Shown here one piece after another: positions 48,130 through 60,300 of a stretch of 64,000 nucleotides of DNA (its first letter is position 1; each line of letters begins with the position of its first letter). This DNA comes from Pseudeuparius sepicola (taxonomy: Eukaryota > Arthropoda > Insecta > Coleoptera > Anthribidae). The notes under the pieces were generated by a model. It searched no databases. It was not told the origin of the DNA and saw nothing but the letters and a program-made list of their open reading frames with translations. The stretch is from the NCBI GenBank assembly GCA_963920635.1, contig OY987306.1, positions 11,798,001 through 11,862,000 on the forward strand. The letters run 5' to 3'. Position numbers and translations under genes: made by a program.

Positions 48130-49415
48130 CTATAATACAATTAATATTTAAAATCGAATTGCGACCGAAAACAAAAATATGTGATGGTAAATCAAAAGGA
48201 AGTTTGTGAACTTAAACAGAAATTATTTAAATAGTGAGTACTTCCTTTTGATTCCATCCCCATTAAAATAATACAATAACTTACCATTTATATTGATCGA
48301 CAGGAAAACTCCAATAGGATGAAATCTGTAGAAGCACTAATACTGCCTTGTTGAATTTTATAAAAAAAAGAACACTACTTAATTAAGAAATGTTCTAAAA
48401 TTTTTATAGTCTCACTTAAAATTACCAGAAATCACAATATTTAAAATATTATGGCACCCATTCAAGTTCAATTCGTTAATTTAATTTTAATTTCCCATAT
48501 GTGTTTGAGAAAATATGTAAGTTATTGTTTAAAATAATAATGATTTTTCTCAATAAAAGATCCACAATAACTTTAAAGCTAAAAATACTTACCATACCAT
48601 GCTTTGAATAAAGAATCCCAGGAAGGAGCGAAGCTCTACTTGCAATATAAAATACCTGATATGGAAGCGGCCATATTTACCAGGCATTCTAGTTGACAAA
48701 ATTCCACAAATTGTAGAAGGCAACATTAAGAAAATTTTCCCAGTTAAGTTTTTATTTGAACACCAAAACCAAAGTAAATTATGATATTCTAATAACAAGA
48801 CACCCCACTCAATTTTTTGCAAAAACAAAAGTATTAATGTAAATATTTTAAACACTATGGTCTTTCCTCGATTTGAAGAAAAATATAGAGTACTAAAGAA
48901 ATTAAATAGTTAGATTGACAGAAACAAAGTTTTTGCCTCATAACAAATAACACTGTATTTTAGTGTCAACAAAAATCATGCAAACATAAATAGCAAGGGT
49001 AAAGGTATTTAAATACTATTTCTAACTTACACTAAAGTGATACATACCAATTACCAATATACCTTACCAAATTCGATTTAAAACCTCGAAGTATGTAGAT
49101 TGTAGATGCTACAATGTTGAATAAAATTTTACTCAACACCAAGTTCGTCTTGAAAATACCAAAAATCTTATCACTATTTCAAAAAAATTTGAAATAGAAA
49201 ATTGTGCACGATAAAGTATAACTACCAAAATGATTATTATGAAGTTCCATATTTTTTATATCGAAAAACAGCTTGAATTTAAATTTATCCAAAATAAATT
49301 TTTAACTGTCAAAAAAAAATTGAAAACAATGGTTGAAAAACTGTGCTTACTTGCCAGTTAAAACTTGCAATGCGGGACTTCGGGTTTTCACAGTTGCAAA
49401 ATTTCAAGTAGTTCA
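48130..49415. other. No gene recognised
   Basis: Very AT-rich sequence with no paired inverted repeats and no coding signal on either strand. Confidence 0.5.
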
Positions 49416-49417
49416 TA

Positions 49418-50300
49418 CAGGGTGTCTACATTTAAGTGTACCTATACAAATCGATAAAAAATATATTTTGGGAAAAACCTTTTTTGTTCGAAAGGTATTC
49501 AAAAAACGCGTCTTTTGACGTTTTACTTTTGTCAAAATGCAGATGGCTACGATTTTTTTATACCCCAATTTTCACAAAAACCATTTAGCAATTTTTTTAT
49601 TTAAAATCTGACCCCACAGTGTTAATCAGAACACCCAAAAACCCCTATGTACCAAATTTGAATAAAAAATATACAGGGAGTTCTATTCTGCAGGGCGTCA
49701 AAGTTGAGCAAAATAGGAATTTTAAAGGCACCTGCAAAGTCAAGTGTGCCATGGAATCCCCTCAAAACAGTGAAATGGTTAATAGGACCACTCAAGGTGT
49801 TGGTGTGCAAAGGTTTAAAAAACAATTTAAATTATTGGACCTTCTCAACAAAGTCACTGTCTAAGATGATTCATTTTCTGTGTGTTTCCTGTTGTGGCAC
49901 ACCAGCCACCTTGACTGATATGGACTTACTGACTGGCAGACTTCTGTATTTTTTGGATTTAGTTCGTTTATAGTGTGTGTAGCGGTTTTAATATACTCGA
50001 TTTTTGACCAGTATAAAGTTACAAAAATTCAGTAATTTGAGATGGCACAGATAAGAACACTCTGTATATTTTGTATTGGATCTTTGCACACCAACACCTT
50101 GAGTGGTCCTATTGACCATTCAACTGTTTTGAGGGGATTCCATGGCACTCTTGACTTGGCAGATGCCTTTAAAATTCCTATTTTGCTCAACTTTGACACC
50201 CTGCAGAATGGAACTCCCTGTATATTTTTATTCAAATTTGGTATATAGGGGTTTCAGGGTGTTCAGATTAACGCTGTGGGGTCAGATTTTAAATAACATT
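49418..50300. repeat. Two family B repeat copies in inverted orientation
   Basis: A plus-strand copy (from TACAGGGTGTCTACATT at about 49418, to about 49815) and a minus-strand copy (about 50020-50300) share GTGTGCCATGGAATCCCCTC and the GGAGTTC(C/T)ATTCTGCAGGG block. Together they form an imperfect 880-bp inverted repeat. Confidence 0.85.
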
Positions 50301-50940
50301 ACATTTCTTTCAGATTCTTCATCTGCTTTATAGAACCAAATGCAAAAAGATACGACATTGGGCACCAATTTCCTAGACCAATAATTAGACATAAACATAA
50401 AGTGAGAACTGGGAAAAATACTGTTACACATCTTATTGGCCACAGAAATATTTTCCTCGAAAATTATGCAAATACCAAATTCTCAACTAATTCTGCAAAA
50501 ACCACTGGAGCGGTTTCGGTTTCCCTAGATCTGACAAAAAACGGAAAACAAACGCAAAAATTATAAACCAAAACAAAAACTTCTCTGCTACCAAAAATCG
50601 AGTATTTCTACATGGCAGAAGTCGAAAATTCAATCTCCACCAAAACGAGAAAACACATCGTCGAAAGGCAACCCCAATATTTCGGTTTCCGTTTCTAATT
50701 TTTGACGCCTGTCCACTTTCCAAACAAAACAAGAGCAAATGCTAAAAAATACCTGTCAAATTTGACAGATGCTTGTTGTATAATGAGCACAAACACTCTC
50801 ACGGCACACCAACGATGCAAGTAACATCGCTATCGTACTTTTTTCTATGGCAGCCGCTCCTTCGCCAAAACCGACCTGTCTAATGCGACTCGTCGCGCTC
50901 GGAAACCTCCGCCGCCCCGCCCTAACCTCACTCCCGCCCT
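50301..50940. other. No gene assigned; GC-rich flank of ZAD exon 3
   Basis: The sequence becomes GC-rich from about 50850 towards the exon (CCGCCGCCCCGCCC, GCGACTCGTCGCGCTC). No exon or element is recognised. If the ZAD transcript continues, this is its next intron. Confidence 0.45.
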
Positions 50941-50942
50941 AC

Positions 50943-51311
50943 TCACTTGTCGCTGTTGCTCATCTCCGCATCCGACTTGATGTCGAGCTCCTCCTGCTTG
51001 AGCCCGTCCTCATCCTCTGACATTTCCTCGTCCTCCTCTTCCGACGTCTCCTCTTCTTCCTCTTCGCTCTTGACGTCTTCGGTCTTGACTTTGCTGGAGC
51101 CGGCCTTGTCCGGGACCCGCTTCACCGACACCATCTCGGCCTCGAGCACCGAATGCAAGTCGACACTTTGGTCATCCGAGACGGCGTTCCGCTCGCGATA
51201 GTCGGAGATCTTGTCCTCGACGTCCTGGCAGGAGGACGTGAAGTGGTGGAGCTTCTGGAGGCGGTCGAGGCACGTCTCACACATCACGGGGTCTTTGGTC
51301 AGTTCTAGATC
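50943..51311 (-). CDS. ZAD gene exon 3 (end of ZAD2, acidic tail)
   Basis: The acceptor CTTGTTGCAG|GATCTAG is followed by DLELTKDPVMCETCLDRL and an FTSSCQDVEDKI helix, as in ZAD C-terminal halves. A long Glu-rich stretch comes next. It closes either at TGA 50945-50943 or at the overlapping donor after 50947. Confidence 0.82.
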   Translation of the reverse strand, partial: DLELTKDPVMCETCLDRLQKLHHFTSSCQDVEDKISDYRERNAVSDDQSVDLHSVLEAEMVSVKRVPDKAGSSKVKTEDVKSEEEEEETSEEEDEEMSEDEDGLKQEELDIKSDAEMSNSDK

Positions 51312-54300
51312 CTGCAACAAGTGGAAATAGCATTTGATGGTTCAAGTTTTATTGGATGATAGCAAAGATGGTCGAAAGCATTGCTAAATGTGCCCCCGAA
51401 AATCCACAAACATCTAGTGTAACGTTAAAAAAAATACCTGCATAATATATGAATAGAGCAGCAGACTAAAAAACGCAGGGTTGGTGTTTTTTTTAGTTTT
51501 CCTAATCTGAAACAAACATTTTTTTGTTTAAAACTCGTTTATTTTGCTGAAAAAATAAGTATACACTCAAGGTAGTAAATCATATGGGTCATGATAATGG
51601 GAGAAAGAGGAACAATAAATGTGGCAAAATATGAAGTGTCAAGTAGTCAAAGTCGAGAGTGTCAATGAACAAAAATTCAGTCAATCCAGTGTTCATATAC
51701 TATTTTGATTCTGAGGTGGAGGTGTGTTGTCTTGTGTCCACTTTTCCAAATAATGACCCACACAAACTTTGGCGATAATAGTGACAGTTGCTCAAAAGAA
51801 AAATTTTCTATGACGTTACATATTTTTTATTTTGGCTAAAACCAAGTGAAGTTTGTTTAAAAAAATGAAATAAGTCAACAGGTTTTAAATTAAAAAAGTT
51901 TAAACTATTGTTTAAAACATGTTTTAAAAAATAATAGATTATGTCACAAGGAGTAGAAGTGGGTCTTTTTGTGCTGAGGCCAGAGGTTGGTGGCCAACAA
52001 CTGGGCGAAGAAACCAGGGTTGATAAAAATCATGATTTTTTTTTAAAACAATCAAATCAACAATTTTTTAAAAACATGATTTTTTTGTTTTTTTTTATTA
52101 ATGTTGGTTAGTTAATATTTAGTTTTTTTATTTTCAGGTTAGGTTCTTTATTTTTTGTTAGAAGGATTTTTTGTAAGTTTCATTTTTGTGAAAAGCTGCT
52201 ACATTCCTTTTCAAGTATTATAATAAAAATATTATTGTAAAAATTTGTTAGTTTTGTTTTGTATCCAAAACGAATTTAAGGTTTTCTTTCTATGAATAAA
52301 TATATTTTTCCTGCTCCCTCCCGTAAGTTCACTTTACATACTCGCCAACAGGCCCGAAAGCGAAAGTCAAATGTTCAAGGTTCCCTGTTATTTTGGTTGC
52401 TATCTGCAAAAGTGGTTGCTAGGTACAAAAAGTATTGCTTAGCAACCCTTACGCAGCAAGGACCTTAAAACCATTAATAAAATATATGTAGCAACGCGAA
52501 TCTTGCATCAATTTAATAGGTTTCACAACAATCATTTTACAAACTGGTTTTAACCATAAAGAACACCAATTATAACAAAGAAAAAATAATAATTTAAATG
52601 TTTCTCTGGCTTCAAATAAGAGCCGCGTAACAGAACAAATTTGACAAGCACCGCGGTACCGGTGGGGTAAGAGTACGCGATTAGTAATTCGTAGATCCAT
52701 GGTTCAAATCCCATACAAAGCTCAATATTTTTTATTTATTTTTTATTATCGCTGCATTCTGCCTCTTATACAGGGTGATTTATTCATAACTACATTAATT
52801 TTAACAGTTGGTAGGGAAAAATACTCAGAATGCGAAATCGCAATTAAAAAAATTCTAACTTTTTTTTTAGAGCCGCAATTATTTTTTTTCGAAACCGCAT
52901 TTATACGCATTTGCCCCCTTATTTCCGACTGCCACTGGATTTATTCCAGCCCATATGATGCATCAGCCGACGCGTGACTAACCTTACCATCGTGCGCGTT
53001 GCCAGATGTACGAAACTTTCATAAAATTAAGGGAATGTTTCAAGTACACTATTATTTGTATTGTAGGAGAATGTTTTCCAAAATGCATGCAATTACGGAC
53101 AAATGTTAACGCTTACCTCTCTGATGTGCTTGATATGTGAATGATTTTATCTCGGATTTGATAAATGCTGAACTTTTTTTGTTTTTGTTTATTACTTTAT
53201 TACACTACACTATCACTATCACTAAAGTTGATTGTTGAATTTATTGGGACCTCTTTGTTTCCCTCAGTCACTCCATTGCTTGGTGATGAGGTACACAGCC
53301 CGACGACCACGACCAGGTGGGTCCCATACGCCGGGAAAACTCCAATTTAACGAAGTAACCAAACACAAAAACACGATCACTGCCATGAATTTACAACAGC
53401 TGTTCGAATATGCCACCATTATTCTCGATGCACAAGTTCACTCAGTTAATTGCCGACCGACGGATGCGTGGAAATAGCCCGGGCTTGTTGCGGATTTGTT
53501 CAGCTGCATTGTCGATTCGGGCACGTAGCTGTTGCAGATCCTCAGGCTCCGTTTCGTATACGATTGCCTTCATGTAGCCCCAGATACAAAAATCCAAGGG
53601 ATTAAGATCTGGGGACCGAGCTGGCCATCGCACTGGGCCTCCCCTTCCAATCCATCGATTAGGACACTGTGCGTCTAAGAATTCTCGGACAGGCCTGGCA
53701 AAATGAGCTGGAGCACCATCATGCATGAACCACATTTCATGCAGGGCCTGAAGTGGCAGATCGTCAAATAATTGATTCAAAAAGTCCAAGTAACTATGCC
53801 CATTTAAACGTTCTGGCAGAATGTAAGGCCCGACAAGTCGATCCTGGTAAATTCCTGCCCAAACATTTATCGAAAACCTTCTCTGGAAGTTAAACCGACG
53901 AATAGCATGGGGGTTTTCATCTGACCAGATGTGACTGTTGTGGCTGTAAAAAAATGAAAGAAAATTAATTTGGCCTACATTTAAAATTTTATTTTTATTT
54001 AGTTAATAAACACTACCATATTAATGTTTGCGAATTTTATACGGATAAAAACCAAAAACAAGTTCAATTCCTATACAAGTTTGTAGGAGAAGATATAGTA
54101 GAAACTGTTGTCAAAACTATGTTAGTAAAATAAACTGTAAAATATTACATTTTTGGTGAATGCGCCGGTAACAGCAATTTCTTTTATTTTAATTTTAAAA
54201 TTTACATACCTGTTAAAAACGCCAGAACGCGTAAAACAGCATTCGTCAGTCCAAAGAATATTCTTCAAAAAATTAATATTCTGCTCACATTGGTCTCTCA

Positions 54301-57300
54301 ACCAAGTGCAATATTCCATTCTTGCCGGAAAATCATCTGGTTCTAGTGCTTGGACCTTTTGAAAATGGTAGGGGTGCAGACCGTTTTCCTTTGCAATCCT
54401 CCATGCCTAGAGAACATTGTATTACTTATTACTGTTTTACAAACAAACTTCATTTATTTACTTTATTCTGGGATATTCCTAATCTCCTGGCAATTGTCCT
54501 TGTACTTGTCTGTGGAGATTCTTCCAGAATGTCTAGTACATCCTCAACTGTATCCAGCTGATCTGCATCGTAATTGCCTGCGTTATCCCGTTGAACCTTC
54601 AAGATTCCGGTATCCCTAGCCTGTTGGACTATTCTAACAAAAGTCCGTGGATTAGGAATATTCTGCCTATTCGGAAATCTTCGGCGATATTCCGCGGCAG
54701 CTTGATTGGCATTCTGCAGGCATTCCCCATAAAGCAGCATAATATCTACTAATTCCACATTTGTGTAGCGAACCATTTTGAAAAAACAAAACAAAAATGT
54801 TCCACTAAACAGTACCGAATAAACACAATGGAGAACTGGCCGCAGATCAAATTGGAATTCGCGAATTTGTAGTATGGTTGTGCCATCTGTTGGAAAGGCA
54901 AGCTAGTTATCGAGTCTTAAAGCGCGCTGTAAAAGTTCGCTTTTGAACATGAAGTGGCTGCATAGACTTATAAGCAGAAGTCTATGAGTGGCTGAGAGAT
55001 ACAGAGATCTTTATTATACAGGGCGGACCCAGATCGACTATTCGATAGGTGTAAAAGACAAAAAAATTGGAAGTTCAAATTTTATTTATTAGGGATCGCC
55101 CCTGCTTGTTTTAAGAACAATTTCTGCCAAATTTTTATTTCTGAAAAATTAAGTAGGCGTTGACAGGAGCATAAATATTATTTTCTATGTAAGTAGACAC
55201 CATTTTCTGAAAGATATCGAAAAATTTCATTAAAAAAGTTGTTCAAAATCAAGATTTATCACCGTATGTCAAGTTTGAAATAATAGGCCTACTTTGGGTT
55301 TTTACATTTTGTATCTACTACCCCTTGAGTGATACCTAGTTGTTCTGGTTTGTCAGTTTGGCTTTGCAGTGCTTCAAGTTTGTGAACTTTGTGAAAACAT
55401 GTTAACCCTTGAATAAAGAATCTATTTAGTTAAATGTTATGGTTTAGGTAGTGTAATGAAATTAAAAACCCAAAGCAAAGATCATCTCCAAAGTAGGCCG
55501 ATTGTTTTCAAACTTCACATACGGGTATAAATCTTGACTCTGAGCAACTTCTTCTAATGAAATTTTTCGATATCTCTTTCAGAAAATGATGTTTACCAAC
55601 ATAGAAAATAGTATTTATGCTCCTGTCAACACCTACTTAATTTTCGGAAAAAAATTGGCAGAAATTGTTCTTAAAACAAGCAGGGGTGATCCCAATAGAT
55701 GAAATTTAAACTTCCAAATGTTTTGTCTTGTACACCCAGCGGATAATCGATCGATCTGGGTCCACCCTGTAATAACGAAAATTTTGCGACGTTAATAATA
55801 ATTATTATGAGAGATGGCGCCAGGAGAGAAACCGACGGCAGCGCTTTTAGGCGATAACTTGACAAGTGACAAGTGACACGTTTGACAGTGGTAATTAGTA
55901 ATAATAGGTAGCTGCGGAAGCGACGCGAGCGTTGTTTAAAAAAAAAGCCTTATTGAATTTCGGAAACAGTTTCACTATTCTCCACTACTCCAGTGCTGCG
56001 GTAATTATTTACTTTCCGGGCACCACACTGATTTTCACAAAAATTCATAAATAACTGATTTCAAGGGCCCTAAACACGAATATGAAAAAGTTTTAAGTAG
56101 CAAACGTCTATTCCAAATTTTCGAAAGTGACGCCTAGGAACGTTTACCGCGCTTATAAGTTTGGTAGCCTACCTTTTCGCGGCTAACTAAGATTTGAAAT
56201 TTAAACAATAATAATTCAAGGTAAGTGTTTTTGAGGATTATGGTAATTGTTTACTTTCACTACATCTCCCTGATTTTGGAGATTTTTTTTGTATAAAAAA
56301 TTTAGCATAATCTTTTAACTAATTTTGGTAAAATGGTACTTTGCAGTCTTTGCACTTCCCAATTTTTTCTTTTAAATTTTTAGTTGCATACGAAAATCTG
56401 GTGTATCATCTTTCCTATAGGTTCTCTATCTTCAAGTCGGTTCACCCTTCTTTGTACTTTCGGCAGCACCCGTCGCCCCGAGTAGGCTACGACAAGGACT
56501 GGTATGTGCACCCCCATCGTTCCTGTCTGCCATTATAAAGGAGTAAGCTTCCTTCTTTTTTCATAAGGTGGAGCCCATCACCAAAAACAAGAAGTGGGTA
56601 TATGCCTCTTACTGTGCCAGTCTGCAATGCAACGATAGGCGTTGTCGTTTGAAAAAAGAAGGGGGCATACAGCCCTTATGGTGGCACTTAGCAACGGTGA
56701 ACACTGCCGTATGAAGAAAGAACGAACGAAGAGGGCATACGCCCTTTATTTTGGTAGTCGGGAACAATGGGGCATATTATGCCACTTATCGTGATGACGG
56801 GCACTGACTCCCAGCAAACGAATGTACAGCCTCAGGTGCACATAGCAGCCCTTGTCGTAGCCTACTCGGGACGGTGGGTTCTGCCGTTCTAACAGAAAAA
56901 AGATACCCCAGATTTTCATATGCAGCCAAAAATTTAAAAGAAAAAAGGGGAGTGCAAGGATTGCAAAGTAAAATTTTATCAAAATTACATAATTACCTAA
57001 AAGATCATGCTGAATTTCATAAGGACACAGGTATACAAAAAATCACCAAAAATCAGGAAGAAGTAGTGAAAGTAAACAATTATCATAATCCTCAAAAACA
57101 CTTAGCTTCAATTATTATTATTTAAATTTCAAATCTTAGTTAGCCCCGAAAAGGTAGGCAACCAAATTTATAGCGAGTTCATTGCCAATCTAATCAAAAG
57201 TTACTAAGAAATTGCGAAAATCCCAGCGCGGTAAATTTAAATTTCAAATCTTAGTTAGCCGCGAAAAGGTAGGCAACCAAATTTACAGCGAGTGAATTGC

Positions 57301-60300
57301 CAACCTAATCAAAAGTTACTAAGAAATACGAAAATCCCAACGCGGTAAACATTCCTGAAGGTGAAGGGCTCTCTTTCGAAAATTTCAAATCAGTATAATT
57401 TATAAAATAGATGATTACTACCTAAACTTTTTTCGGATTCGGGTATAGCGCCATCGAAAATAGTTATTTACGATTTTTTGTGAAATCCACGTGGTGCTGG
57501 GAAAGTAGGTATTGGTATTAGTTATACCATGGCGCGTGCTGTGAAAAGTGTAATGAAAAGGTTATCTTGAGGAATATGTGTCAGTAAGGTGATGAACGCG
57601 GAAAGGTATGCTAACACCCTGTTATTGTCCCAGCAACCAGGTAAATTCATAAACTCATTTATTTTTTCGTATAACGCAACGGCAACGTCGCGGCCGGTGC
57701 CATGTGCTCCACCATAGGGTCGCAGTTACGTGCGTTCAGGTGCGCCTCGTTACGTGGGATTTGGGATAAATTGCCCCTTTATTTAAACATGCAGTAAAAA
57801 AATTTTTTTTTGCGTTTTCGGCATATATCTACCTCTCTGATGACGTGGTTAAAATTAATGTATTTATGAATAAATCACCCTGTATTTATCACTGATTATC
57901 GTTTTTAGTAATTGAACAAAGGTTATTTTGAAGATCATTATTACTCACAATATACTCCATATGTATTTAGAGCTTTATTCAAAATACCTATAACTTGAAA
58001 TTTTCGGTAGCAGGAAAAATGTAATACATTGCACGATGCGTAAGCTCTTTGTTGGCCTCGGAGGTACTTTTTTAAACAACCTCCTAGGCCAAAAAAGTGC
58101 ACTTACGCATCTGGCAATGTAAATAACTATTTAAGTATCCTGATTTCAACGATTTTATTAAAAAAATCGCTTTGATTAAAATAATGATTTTAGTCACAAT
58201 AGGGAAGTTTACGGTTATTCAAATTTAGTGCCAATGGATTCTTTTTACCTTCAACAATATCGTAGTATATGTAATTTGCTATTTTGCAGCCTTGTTAGAG
58301 AGAAAATCCACTTTCTGTTTTCCCGCCAATTTGAGCGATTTTTAAAAATTTACGTCACAATAGTTATATCAAGGTTTTTCCCTATGTAAACATACTCTGC
58401 GATCTCTTCCTCTTCCAACTTGGCTGTATCGGTTATGCCGTAAACCGCTGTGAAGCATGTCACAGAACGATGCCCAGATTAGAAATTCCACTGTTGTCAG
58501 GCTGTGCGTTTTCGAGCAGATTGAACTATGATACCTATTTCACTAGTTATATTTTACTTTTTAATAATATGTATAATCGATTTTTCATAATATAATTTTA
58601 TATTTAGAATACCAATTCTGTTGTGATATGAAAGTGAAATAATTTAGGATTGGTAAAACTAAAATAAACACAAAGCATCTTTCTAATATCATACCCCGAT
58701 TAAATCTGACAACTGAGTAAATAAACGCTTGACGTTTGAAAGTGCACACCACTGTGGTGGACTATTTCGACGACGAAGAATACTGAGAATCATCGAAAGG
58801 AGTTATAATATATATATTTGAGTGTATTTCTTCACAATGACGAAAAAGTGCTTTGTTAGCTATTGCACAAATACCTAAGTCCGATAATACTAACAAAATG
58901 TTTGTCACTGTGCCCACTCCGCCAGATAAAAAGAAACTAGGGCTTATTTTTTATTTTACCAGAAATATATTACTAATACACGGTGCAAGAATATGTATAA
59001 TACTGATAAACTTGTACCTGTAAAGGATAAATATATACCTAAGCTGTAAACCCAATAAATTAATTACATTAAGATAATTTAATCTGGGATTTCCTACCTA
59101 CCTTTCCCCACAGTAAGTAGAAAAATTAATCCTTTATACTCCTGCCTTCCTCTTCTTTATTATTGTTTAGACTAGAAGATAATAATAAACAATATGTTTC
59201 TAGGACACAAGCTATCATCAAAAACAAAACTGTCCGAAGTTTGGATTTGCTGGTTATGTTGATGCTGTCCCCTGTCAGACGGGGTCAGACTGTCAGCTGA
59301 AGGATATTTCACAATGTCCAATTATTTTTATTTCTGCTTCTTCTGAGCTAGCGTTCGGCAATCTTCGGGAACTATTATGACGTAGAAACCCCCGTCGGCA
59401 AACCGAATGAAGATTTAAAAAATCTTCATTTCATTTTCAAATTATTAATAAATGCAACACTTTTGAGGAAAGTTATATGTGCTAGTAGTGTAACTTGGTG
59501 ATACTTCATCCGCTGATTAGCATTTTATCTCGAAATTCGATTAGAGGAAACTTCCCTATTTTAATCAACTGATTTAAATCTCAACCCTGGAAGAAACAAA
59601 GCTAAATTATTGTTGATTCATGCCATTTGTCATGTCATTTATAATATACCCGACCTGCTATTTAATAAAAACATTAATGTACCTCAAGTTCACCGAAGAA
59701 GATGTATTATGCAGTGGTGGCTCGTGGTAACTTAAAATAGGTATTGAGTTTTTAATTTGGTGCTCTTTAGAAGAAAAATAATACAATTTACACAATGTCG
59801 AATACAATATTAATATCTCGATTAATATAGTGTGAGAAATAAATGTCAAACTGTTTTTAATTTCTGCGGCTGTTTGCAACCCTCATTGGCACTATGTGAC
59901 CCAGGTTTCTAAAATTTCCAAAAACGTTCGTGATCTCGGACGGTTCGTTTATATCTTAAAATAATAAGTTGCCGGTGGGTAGAAACATCAGTACTTTCAT
60001 CACACTGAATCGCTACAAACTGTGCTTCTGAAACCTATTTTTTTTATCTCTTCTTGACAAACTGTTAAAATAGCGCCTGTCATATTGAACCGATTTTCAC
60101 ATCTTTTCATTGTTTACAAAACAAAGCATGTAAACTTGCCTGCATAAAAATTGGCATTAAACTTTTCACTTTTACTATATTTTTTTAGAAATTATTCAGA
60201 AGATCAAATAAGAAATGCTGTTTGAAACACAATTTAATATGCCTTGATATAAAAATTCCAACCTCGGTCAGTCAAGGTTTGAAAGTTGAAAAACATTATA

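Larger units (their letters stand above)
52771..57882 (-). mobile_element. 5.1-kb DD41D transposon in the ZAD intron
   Basis: The termini CAGGGTGATTTATTCATAAC and the complement ending at 57882 form an inverted repeat of about 40 bp, flanked by TA (52769-52770, 57883-57884). The minus-strand transposase gene (53442-54776) lies near the left end. The right half is filled by later insertions, including the foldbacks at 55019-55769 and about 56100-57355. The enclosing TIR pair and the transposase are assumed to belong together because nothing else inside offers matching ends. Confidence 0.75.

Noticed and set aside
48589..48855. Minus-strand 88-codon frame as a possible downstream ZAD exon
   Set aside because: It is hydrophobic, lacks Cys/His finger spacing, and lies in very AT-rich DNA.
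52657..52722. Functional tRNA gene
   Set aside because: Box A and box B are present, but no acceptor stem or clean anticodon loop can be drawn.
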